Assembly (NCBI GenBank): GCA_002320775.1
Contig: DCKY01000251.1
Location: forward strand, 1 to 8,756
Direction: 5' to 3'
Source: Planctomycetes bacterium UBA1662
Lineage (GTDB): Bacteria; Planctomycetota; UBA8108
DNA: 8,756 bases
The position numbers and the translations under genes are program-made. Shown one piece after another: positions 1-7,308 of the stretch (its first letter is position 1; every line of letters starts with the position of its first letter). The notes under the pieces are model-generated. The model was given only the letters and a program-made list of their open reading frames with translations, was not told where the DNA came from and searched no databases.

Positions 1-476
1 TCAATAAGTCTCACCGGCGCGCCGCCGCCGTCAAGCTCCACGACTCCGAAGCGCTCGGGGTCTTCCACCTCGCAGGCGAATACGGCGGCGCCTTCCTGCC
101 GCCTGCCGGCTCGATCGAGGCAGTCGGCGAAGCCGGCCCCGTAGAAGACATTGTCGCCCAGGGCCAGAGCTACCCGCTCGTCTGCCGCGAAATCGGCTCC
201 GATGATCAGGGCCTCGGCGATCCCGCCTGGCCGCTCCTGGGCCGCGTAGCGGATGGAGATTCCAAGTTTGGAACCATCGCCCAGCAGGCGCTCAAAGAGC
301 TGGCGGTCGCCGGGTGAGGTAATCACCAGCACCTCCCTGACCCCGGCCAGCATCAGGGTCGACAGGGGGTAGTAGACCAGCGGCTTGTTGTAGACCGGCA
401 GCAGCTGTTTGTTGAGCGATGCGGTGAGCGGCAACATGCGGGTTCCGGAGCCGCCAGCGAGCAGGATTCCCTTCAT
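1..476 (-). CDS. rmlA: Glucose-1-phosphate thymidylyltransferase RmlA, N-terminal part (runs off left edge)
   Basis: This enzyme condenses glucose-1-phosphate with dTTP to give dTDP-glucose and pyrophosphate, the first step of cytoplasmic dTDP-L-rhamnose synthesis for surface polysaccharides. Reading from the ATG at 476-474, 158 codons are visible, roughly half of the usual 290 or so residues. The start gives MKGILLAGGSGTR, the nucleotidyltransferase signature. It is followed by NKQLLPVYNKP (residues 22-32, with the sugar-phosphate-contacting Lys23), YYPLSTLMLAG (35-45), GDGSKLG (66-72), the metal-site GDNVFYG (107-113) and DPERFGVVE, all typical of RmlA. Small differences from the commonest form are GTRM for GTRL and YNKP for YDKP. 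The start is fixed by the conserved N-terminus; a GGAA lies about 9 bases upstream, so the ribosome site is weak. The gene lies 156 bases after the VWA gene in the same direction. Other sugar nucleotidyltransferases (RfbF, GalU types) fit less well. Confidence 0.95.
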   Translation of the reverse strand, partial: MKGILLAGGSGTRMLPLTASLNKQLLPVYNKPLVYYPLSTLMLAGVREVLVITSPGDRQLFERLLGDGSKLGISIRYAAQERPGGIAEALIIGADFAADERVALALGDNVFYGAGFADCLDRAGRRQEGAAVFACEVEDPERFGVVELDGGGAPVRLI

Positions 477-632
477 ATGGTTTTTTCCGTTCCTGCCCTG
501 TGGGGGTCTGCGAGTGAGAAACCAGGACGACTCCGGCCGCCTGTAGAAAGAGATACGGATCGAGAGGCGACCATCTTCAAAATGTTTTCACCGGGCCTGA
601 AGGGAGCCTCCTCTCTGTGCTTCGGCAAGGAT
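477..632. other. Intergenic gap between the VWA gene and rmlA
   Basis: This 156-base stretch separates two minus-strand genes. I see no gene in it. On the minus strand there is a short AT-rich patch (around 575-592) that might hold a weak rmlA promoter, for example TTGAAG followed 19 bases later by TATCTC, but the match is poor. No stable GC hairpin followed by a T-run is present, so read-through from the upstream operon into rmlA is possible. Confidence 0.5.
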
Positions 633-2912
633 CTATACCAGCTTCAGTGTTTTCCTCGCAACCCATTCCATTACCAGCAGGGAGACGAGGAGTATCGCGA
701 GGATCCAGGGGTAGTCCAGGGCGGCATAGGTGTTGGTCCTCTCCATTGTACGTGTTTTTTCAGGCAGACGTCCGATGGCGTTTGCGGCCTCGGACAGGTG
801 GAGGTAGATGCCCCCGGAAAGCTTGGCGATGTCCTCCAGGCTCTCGCTGTCGCAATAGATGTCGAGCGTCTCATCCTGGGTCGGCGGCTCGATTGCGAAG
901 AGGATCCTGGCCCGGTCAGGGCGGGACGAATAGCCTGCGATGGTTGAAACATCGAGCGTCAGCTCGAACTCGCGGAAGCCTCCGGTTTTTTCTGTCGCGG
1001 CCAGGCCTGTGTTTTCGAGAAGGGGCGCGTATTGAGAGGCTGGGAGGAGGCCCTGGTAGCGTCCGCCGCTTTCGGGAACGGGTTTGAGCCGCAGCCGAAG
1101 CTGTTGCTCAGGAGAGGAGAGAGGTCGGATGACCGCGTCGACCAGGCTCCCGGAGACGGCTCGCCCATCGTGATTCTCAAGGAGCGCGGAGATCTCGATG
1201 TCTTCGGGAAAACGATAGACAGCCTTGTTGGTTCCCAGGCGCACCAGGCTGTCGGCGGCGTTCAGCTGTTCGGATACGGCCCAGCGAATAACCGCTCCCC
1301 AGAACCTTTTGTAGAGCAGGTCGCCGAAGCGCAGCCGCCATCTCCAGGTGGAGTCGATTCCACTGTAGAAAACCTTGCCGGTTCCGAGCTTCCGGGATGC
1401 GAGCACCGGGGCTTTTTCCTCTCCTGCGGTGACCAGGAGGCGGCTTCCTTCCACTATGCCAGCCGCCGGGTGGTACCACCGGGGGGCCGGAAGCAGCTCC
1501 CAGAGTTCGAGGTTTCTCTGCCTTCCCGGAAGAAGCCTGCAGAGCTCAGCCTCCTCTCCGGCGGCTGTCAGGGAGAGCGCGGCCCCTTCCCGGGCCAGCT
1601 GCGCTCCCCGCCCGCGGCCTGGCGGCGGAGTTGCCAGCTTCACCGGCAGCAGCTCCTCCAGGGAGGTTCCTGCCCAGGACGCCGGCATGGCATCCGGACC
1701 GGCCACCAGGACCAGGGTTCCTCCCATCGCCGCCACGTATTCACGCAGGTTTTTCCGCAGCAGCCCGTCAAAGAGCTCCGGCTCGATGTCGCCAAGTATT
1801 ACGGCATCGTACTTGGCAAGCTCTTCAGGGCTCTTCGGGAAATCCACCGGCAGCTTTCTTCCCGGAGGAGCGGGCACCAGGTGAGAGTCGAGGGAGATCT
1901 TGTCATCACGGTCCCAGGTGTTTTTCAGGTAGCGGTATTCCCATCTGGGCGAGCCCTCGAGGTAGAGTACTTTGGCCTCGTCATCGAGAACCTCCAGCCA
2001 GATCTCGCGTCGGTTGTTTTCCTCGAGAGCCTCTCCCTTGACACCTTCAAAACCGATGCTCAGCTTGTGCCTGCCGGGTTCCTCCATCGTGAACCGAAGC
2101 GGCCAGTGAGAGATCTCCGTGTCTGGGAGCTCGTCGATGAGGAAAGAGGCCAGCTCCCTTCCGTCCTCGAGGACATTCACCTTGAGCTCTGCGGTCTCGA
2201 CACCCGTGTTCTGGAGAGTGATCTCCGCGCTGATTTCATCTCCCCTGAAGACTCTGCGGGGCGCCTCCAGAGCCTCGAGAACGAGGTCCGGGGGACGCTC
2301 GGCTTTGCCGACCCCCAGGGCGACGATCGGAATACCAAGGGCGCCAAGCGAGCGGGCGGTCTCCCGGGGGTCTCCGGGGGCATTGTGGTGTCCATCCGTT
2401 ATCAGGATGATTCCCGCCAGGTCTTCTCGCCGCGCCCTCAGGGCTTTCTGCAGGAGGGGAGCCCCCAGGTCGGTCCTTCCGATGTTGTCGAGAGAGAGAC
2501 TCTCCGGCTCTTCCAGGGGCTCGATGGTTTCCGCCAGGGAATGCAGGGAAATATCAAAGCGAGCTTCGAGGTCTTCAAGCCAGGGAGATGAGAGCAGGCC
2601 GCGGACCGCGTTCATCCTGGAGATCGGGGCGGTTGTTCCTTCGGCGTCCTCCAGCCCCATGCTTGCGGATGTGTCTACGATCAGCAGGACCTCACCGCGT
2701 TTTTGTTCGGTGGTCGTTTCTACGAGCGCGGGGTCGAGGAGTGTAAAGATGATGGTGCTCAGGAGAAGAAGCCGCAGAAGGGTCAAGGTCCAGCCTCCCA
2801 ACCGCCCGCAGCTGCGGCGGTCGGTCCTGTAGAGAACGATGGAGGCGACGGCAGCGGCGGCAAAGAGGAGGGGGAGAGCCCACAGTGGAAGCCATCCTGT
2901 GACGAGGCTCAT
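633..2912 (-). CDS. Membrane-anchored VWA protein with glutamine-amidotransferase-like domain
   Basis: This 759-residue protein is the last gene of the MoxR operon. Visible in order are two N-terminal TM helices (about residues 8-28 and 42-62), a VWA domain with a complete MIDAS metal site (DTSAS at 80-84, TD at 147-148, ITDG at 171-174), a beta-rich domain (about 215-310), a Rossmann-like segment beginning VLYLEGSPRWEYRYLKN (315-331) and continuing to GGTLVLVAGPDAM (397-409), the family motif GTGKVFYSGIDSTWRWR (510-526), another beta-rich region, and a C-terminal TM helix (about 735-752). The Rossmann part resembles class I glutamine amidotransferase-like folds but shows no nucleophilic Cys, so it is probably a non-catalytic binding module. 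The start at 2912 is chosen over an in-frame start at 2966 because it forms an ATGA overlap with the upstream stop and has AGGAGG 6 bases upstream. Helix placement puts the middle domains outside the cytoplasm or between membranes. The binding partner is unknown. Confidence 0.9.
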   Translation of the reverse strand: MSLVTGWLPLWALPLLFAAAAVASIVLYRTDRRSCGRLGGWTLTLLRLLLLSTIIFTLLDPALVETTTEQKRGEVLLIVDTSASMGLEDAEGTTAPISRMNAVRGLLSSPWLEDLEARFDISLHSLAETIEPLEEPESLSLDNIGRTDLGAPLLQKALRARREDLAGIILITDGHHNAPGDPRETARSLGALGIPIVALGVGKAERPPDLVLEALEAPRRVFRGDEISAEITLQNTGVETAELKVNVLEDGRELASFLIDELPDTEISHWPLRFTMEEPGRHKLSIGFEGVKGEALEENNRREIWLEVLDDEAKVLYLEGSPRWEYRYLKNTWDRDDKISLDSHLVPAPPGRKLPVDFPKSPEELAKYDAVILGDIEPELFDGLLRKNLREYVAAMGGTLVLVAGPDAMPASWAGTSLEELLPVKLATPPPGRGRGAQLAREGAALSLTAAGEEAELCRLLPGRQRNLELWELLPAPRWYHPAAGIVEGSRLLVTAGEEKAPVLASRKLGTGKVFYSGIDSTWRWRLRFGDLLYKRFWGAVIRWAVSEQLNAADSLVRLGTNKAVYRFPEDIEISALLENHDGRAVSGSLVDAVIRPLSSPEQQLRLRLKPVPESGGRYQGLLPASQYAPLLENTGLAATEKTGGFREFELTLDVSTIAGYSSRPDRARILFAIEPPTQDETLDIYCDSESLEDIAKLSGGIYLHLSEAANAIGRLPEKTRTMERTNTYAALDYPWILAILLVSLLVMEWVARKTLKLV

Positions 2913-5098
2913 GAGGAGCCTCCTGCCTGCCGCGGCGCGAATCCCCTGAGAAGAACAAGCTCGCATAAGAGGAGGAGCAGGCCCGCCAGGAGGGCGAAGG
3001 GCCAGTGCTCAAGCTCGACCACAACGCTTTTCCGGAGGCCGGCCCGGCCCTGGGAATGTTTCAATTTGTCGACCCCGAGCTTTTGCTCCAGCAGCTCCAG
3101 GGAGTCGGCATCGATTCGCTCAAGGTCCGATTCAGCGGGATCCATATTGACCGCCAGGGTTACAGTTCGCTTGCCGCTGTTTTCCTGGCCGATGTCGAAG
3201 GAATAGAACCCGGTTTGCGTGGTCTTCCGCCAGGAGACACCTCTTTTTCCTGTCCCGGCGGAGCCTGCGATTTCCTCGCTTTCTCCATTCGGCCGGGTGA
3301 GGCGAATTCCCGCTTCCCGCTCGCCGGCCTCCAGCGCCACCTCCAGGGTTCCTCCCTGGTTGCAGCCGATGGCGAGTGAGGGGCCGAGGGCCAGGTAGCG
3401 GATCAATCTGTGGAGGAGCGGAACAAAGAGCGGGGTGCGCGGCAGGTCGGTATCAGCGGGGTCCGCTCCAGTGGCGAAGAAGATAATCCTGCCATCGGAG
3501 AGAGAATGTTCAATGATCCAGGGCGAGCCTCCGCTCGTTCTCGAAAGGATGGCGGCCTTTTCCTTCACCTGCCCGGTCATCCAGCAGCTTCTTATCGCCA
3601 GCCGGCCCAGGTCTGCTTCTGAGACTCCCTTGAAGATCGAAAGGACCGGATGTTCGAGGTTGACCGCGGCAGGGTGGTAGGTTTCGCCAGGCCCCGCCTT
3701 CTGTCGCTTCAGCAGCGCAGCGGGAAGAAGCCCCCTTCCCTCGCGCCAGAGCCGGTCGTTGGCAAAGAGCCGATCGGCTCCCGCATCGGCGAACACCAGG
3801 AGGCCGCCGCCCCTGCGGACGAAATTCTCGATAAGCTCCAGTTCCCGGGGCTCGACCGATGGAATTCCAGACAGCACAAGGACCCTCGACCTGGCCAGGA
3901 TTCCGCTCTCGGCGGAGCCGAGAATCACTGGCCGGAAGATGACCTTGGGGGGCTGGCCCTCTCCATACCTGGGAAAGAGGGCCAGGTCGAGCCAGTGCCC
4001 TCCGCCGGCCCGGCCTTTGTCGGGCGAGTCCTGGATGATGGGTACCTCGAGCCGGTCGAGTACCTCGATCACGAGATGCCGCGCATCGTCGCCGGGAAGG
4101 CCATCTCCCGCCCCTTCGCCGACAAGCTCGGCGCTGACCCTGGCCGTTCCAGCACTGGAGAAGCGATGGCTGAAGGAGAGCTCCCGGGCGGCCGGCCCCT
4201 TCTCTTCCAGCGGCCTGCTGGCGATGACCTCTCCGTTGACGGTGACTCTCAGGTGGAGGCCTCCAGCTCCGGGAGCCAGGGCCACCCGGGCGTGAAAGCC
4301 AATGGCGGAGTCGGTTCCGGTTACCAGTGAGTCACTCTTGAATTCGACAATCCGGTGGTTGGAGGGCTCTGGAGCTCCGCAGTCTACCAGCGTGATGGAT
4401 GGAGCCGGATCGAGAGCTGCGAGTCTTGAGGCGAGGAATTCGAGGCTCCTCTCCTCCTTTGTCGGGAGACTGCCGGCCTGGTGGTCGGTGAAGATGTAGA
4501 TCTCGCGTATGTCGGCTGACAGCAACGCGGCCTTTCCGATCGCATTGTCGATAGCGTGAAGCAGGTCAAAGGGGCCGCCGCCGAGCTCGAGGTCCTCCAG
4601 CTCCAGGCGGGTTTTCTCCAGGTCGAAGGGGTTGTTTTCGGGAGTTCGATCGACAGCTGGGGGAGACACGATGAGCGCGGAGTCCGTTGGCCGGAGCTCA
4701 TCCAGGAGAGCCCGTGCCCGTGCCTTGGCCCTCTTCAGCAGATCGCCGGCTTCTTCAGCCGGGCTGTAGGACATGCTGAAGCTGGTGTCGAAGACCAGCA
4801 CGAGGCCGCGGTTCAGAGAGCTCGATGAGCTGAGCTCTCTTTCGACCCTGGTGGCTGGTCCCAGGAGAGCGTAGACCACCAGGAAGAGGGCGAGGCTGCG
4901 TACCAGGATGAGGAGCGCCTCCCGCAGGCGGATCCATCGGATCCTGGCGCGCTGGCGGGTGAGAAAGAAACGCAGCGCGGGCCAGTCCATTCGCCGCGCC
5001 CGGCGCCGATCGACAAGATACAGGAGCGTCGGCAGGAGCGCGAAGAGCAGCAGCGGCCAGAGATAGGGGTTGTGGAAAGTGTCCGGTAGTAGATTCAT
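2909..5098 (-). CDS. BatA-type membrane VWA protein
   Basis: This 729-residue protein opens with the BatA / aerotolerance-regulator N-terminal anchor: NPYLWPLLLFALLPTLLYLVD (about 10-30), then RRRARRMDWPALRFF, a basic stretch, and a second TM helix (about 61-80). A VWA domain follows with DTSFSM at 104-109 and FTDHQAG at 203-209. The third MIDAS position is not intact: where a Thr-Asp is expected the sequence reads GGGPFDLL (173-180), so metal binding may be weakened. A beta-rich segment (about 250-345) leads to a Rossmann-like amidotransferase-type domain (ARSRVLVLSGIP at 402-413, RRGGGLLVFADAG at 428-440) without an obvious catalytic Cys. A C-terminal TM helix lies at about 697-717. The ATG at 5098-5096 overlaps the DUF58 stop as ATGA, implying translational coupling. 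The same general architecture recurs in the next gene. Related proteins belong to MoxR/Bat operons tied to envelope stress; the role here is inferred from context. Confidence 0.9.
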   Translation of the reverse strand: MNLLPDTFHNPYLWPLLLFALLPTLLYLVDRRRARRMDWPALRFFLTRQRARIRWIRLREALLILVRSLALFLVVYALLGPATRVERELSSSSSLNRGLVLVFDTSFSMSYSPAEEAGDLLKRAKARARALLDELRPTDSALIVSPPAVDRTPENNPFDLEKTRLELEDLELGGGPFDLLHAIDNAIGKAALLSADIREIYIFTDHQAGSLPTKEERSLEFLASRLAALDPAPSITLVDCGAPEPSNHRIVEFKSDSLVTGTDSAIGFHARVALAPGAGGLHLRVTVNGEVIASRPLEEKGPAARELSFSHRFSSAGTARVSAELVGEGAGDGLPGDDARHLVIEVLDRLEVPIIQDSPDKGRAGGGHWLDLALFPRYGEGQPPKVIFRPVILGSAESGILARSRVLVLSGIPSVEPRELELIENFVRRGGGLLVFADAGADRLFANDRLWREGRGLLPAALLKRQKAGPGETYHPAAVNLEHPVLSIFKGVSEADLGRLAIRSCWMTGQVKEKAAILSRTSGGSPWIIEHSLSDGRIIFFATGADPADTDLPRTPLFVPLLHRLIRYLALGPSLAIGCNQGGTLEVALEAGEREAGIRLTRPNGESEEIAGSAGTGKRGVSWRKTTQTGFYSFDIGQENSGKRTVTLAVNMDPAESDLERIDADSLELLEQKLGVDKLKHSQGRAGLRKSVVVELEHWPFALLAGLLLLLCELVLLRGFAPRQAGGSS
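2919..2924 (-). promoter_or_regulatory. Strong Shine-Dalgarno site for the second membrane VWA gene
   Basis: A perfect AGGAGG on the minus strand sits 6 bases before the ATG at 2912-2910. It lies inside the end of the preceding gene. It decides the start, because the longer in-frame version from 2966 would place this site inside the coding region and would overlap the upstream gene by 58 bases. Confidence 0.8.
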
Positions 5099-5991
5099 CG
5101 CTGCCTGGACCGGAGATGGAGGAATCGTCCGAGTGTGTTCGCGAAGGGGATGCTGGTGTCGAGGCAGAGGTAGTCAACCTCAGCGGCCGAGCAGCCCTTG
5201 CGGATCGCATTCTGGTGTTCGATGAAATTTTCACGGTAGAGCTCGGCCAGCTGGCGGGCATCGAGGCGCATCTCGATCGAGGGGTCCTCGATATCCCTCA
5301 GCATCATCCAGCTGTTGAACGGCAGCTCCTTCTCGCTGGGATCGAGCACCTGGAGGACGATGACCTCGCTGCCGCGCTGGCGCAGCTGGGAGATTCCCGA
5401 CAGCACCTTCTGCTCGTCATCGAGCAGGTCGGAGATGAGTATCGTCAAGGAGCCCGGGTCGACACGTTCGGCGAGCTGGCTGAGAACCTTCGAGAGGTCC
5501 GTTCGGCCTTCGGCCCGCGCCTTTTCCATGGCTCCGTAGATACCCGCGAGGTTTTCGGCTGAGGCCCTGGGGGGAATGTGCTGCTCGAGTGATTCACCCG
5601 CGAGGGCCAGTCCGACAGCGTCACGCTGGCCCAGGAGGAGATAGGCCAACGCCGCCGCCAGGCAGGATGCGTAGCGCAGCTTGGTGAGCTCTCCGCTCGA
5701 GAAGCTCATCGAGGCCGAGGTGTCGAGCACCAGGGTGGCGCGCAGGTTGGTCTCGTCCTCGAATTGTTTGAGATAGAAGCGATCGGTGCGGGCGTAGCTG
5801 CGCCAGTCGAGGTGCTTGAGATCATCGCCGGGTACATAGGGCCTGTGCTCGGCGTACTCTATCGAGGAGCCCCGGGCGGAGCTTCGGTGGAGGCCCCTGA
5901 GGAAGCCCTCCGCGATCTTCCGGGCCACGACCTGCAGCCGTTCAAGCTGTGCAACGGAGCCTGGATCGAGGAAGTCCCGCAGTTCCGTCAT
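5095..5991 (-). CDS. DUF58 family protein (VWA-like, MoxR partner)
   Basis: This 298-residue soluble protein shows the DUF58 hallmark RPYVPGDDLKHLDWRSYART at residues 50-69, followed by a VWA-like fold. The MIDAS positions are all present: DTSAS (90-94), TD (164-165) and SD (187-188). No TM segment or signal peptide is visible, so it should act in the cytoplasm or at the inner membrane face. DUF58 proteins are nearly always encoded directly after moxR and are thought to serve as adaptors between the ATPase and VWA clients; no enzymatic reaction is established. The length is shorter than versions that carry two N-terminal helices (about 400 residues), so this is the compact soluble form. The ATG at 5991-5989 follows the moxR stop by 7 bases. 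An AAAGGA lies 11 bases upstream, somewhat far, suggesting coupling to moxR translation. Its stop overlaps the next start as ATGA. Confidence 0.95.
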   Translation of the reverse strand: MTELRDFLDPGSVAQLERLQVVARKIAEGFLRGLHRSSARGSSIEYAEHRPYVPGDDLKHLDWRSYARTDRFYLKQFEDETNLRATLVLDTSASMSFSSGELTKLRYASCLAAALAYLLLGQRDAVGLALAGESLEQHIPPRASAENLAGIYGAMEKARAEGRTDLSKVLSQLAERVDPGSLTILISDLLDDEQKVLSGISQLRQRGSEVIVLQVLDPSEKELPFNSWMMLRDIEDPSIEMRLDARQLAELYRENFIEHQNAIRKGCSAAEVDYLCLDTSIPFANTLGRFLHLRSRQR

Positions 5992-5998
5992 CGGCGGT

Positions 5999-7075
<1,077 letters not shown>

Positions 7076-7123
7076 TTCAATCTCACGGTGGTTTGCTTTG
7101 GTCACTGTTTGCCTGAGGTTGTC

Positions 7124-7132
7124 ATATTACCA
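7124..7132 (-). promoter_or_regulatory. Candidate extended -10 promoter for the moxR operon
   Basis: On the minus strand the sequence TGGTAATAT fits an extended -10 (TGn plus a four-of-six match to TATAAT). No convincing -35 lies at the right distance, which is tolerable for extended -10 promoters. Transcription would begin near 7117, giving a leader of about 40 bases before the ATG at 7075. This comes from pattern matching only. Confidence 0.35.
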
Positions 7133-7146
7133 TGAGTTTACATGGT
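7129..7146. repeat. Perfect inverted repeat ACCATG-6-CATGGT, possible operator
   Basis: Two 6-base arms (7129-7134 and 7141-7146) form a perfect inverted repeat around the spacer AGTTTA. One arm overlaps the candidate -10 of the moxR operon by one base and covers its TGn extension, the place where a repressor dimer could block transcription. As RNA it would also make a short hairpin. A repeat this short can arise by chance, so the operator role is inference. Confidence 0.35.
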
Positions 7147-7178
7147 GGCGAGAACACCAACCGGTCTCCATCAACAGA

Positions 7179-7209
7179 TGGACACCTTCACGGGAGCGTG
7201 AAATAATAT
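7179..7209 (+). promoter_or_regulatory. Candidate promoter for the divergent zinc-ribbon gene
   Basis: TGGACA (7179-7184, five of six to TTGACA) is followed after 19 bases by TAATAT (7204-7209, four of six); a shifted -10, TATAAG at 7207-7212, matches five of six but lies 22 bases away. It sits in the most AT-rich patch of the region and would leave a leader of roughly 90 bases before the ATG at 7309. The spacing is longer than ideal, so confidence is low. Confidence 0.3.
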
Positions 7210-7263
7210 AAGGCCTGCCCGGGAGAGGATCTGTCGGGAAAGAAGACCGCTGAATATTTCCAG

Positions 7264-7282
7264 GCCGCAGGCCAGCCGCGGC
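7264..7282 (+). repeat. Short GC inverted repeat in the leader of the zinc-ribbon gene
   Basis: GCCGC (7264-7268) and GCGGC (7278-7282) can pair around a 9-base loop in the 5' leader RNA, 26 bases before the start codon. No T-run follows, so it is not a terminator. It could modestly affect translation or be incidental in this GC-rich sequence. Confidence 0.25.
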
Positions 7283-7296
7283 TTGATAGAGAAAAC

Positions 7297-7301
7297 GGGA
7301 G
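7297..7301 (+). promoter_or_regulatory. Ribosome binding site of the zinc-ribbon gene
   Basis: GGGAG lies 7 bases before the ATG at 7309. This good match and spacing supports that start. The zinc-ribbon cysteines begin only five codons later, so a later start would destroy the domain. Confidence 0.65.
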
Positions 7302-7308
7302 AAACGAG

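Noticed and set aside
575..605. Possible terminator hairpin after the operon (TTCA/TGAA arms and AAAACATTTT)
   Set aside because: The stem is only 4 bp with a mismatch beyond it, and no GC-rich stem is followed by a T-run on the minus strand.
1032..2591. Long plus-strand open frame of 519 codons
   Set aside because: It lies entirely antisense to the VWA gene, which has clear domains and a matching operon layout. Its protein shows no recognisable domain and is the kind of shadow frame GC-rich genes produce.
2119..2832. Plus-strand 237-codon Arg/Ser-rich frame
   Set aside because: The composition is typical of antisense shadows in GC-rich coding sequence, and it covers the VWA MIDAS region of the real gene.
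2913..2966. Longer N-terminus (18 extra residues) for the last VWA protein
   Set aside because: The added residues would run through the Shine-Dalgarno site and deep into the upstream gene. The ATGA overlap with AGGAGG upstream fits the start at 2912 much better.
7076..7105. GTG start adding ten residues to MoxR
   Set aside because: The extra codons have low third-position GC and the candidate promoter would leave almost no leader. It cannot be fully excluded because both starts have weak ribosome sites.
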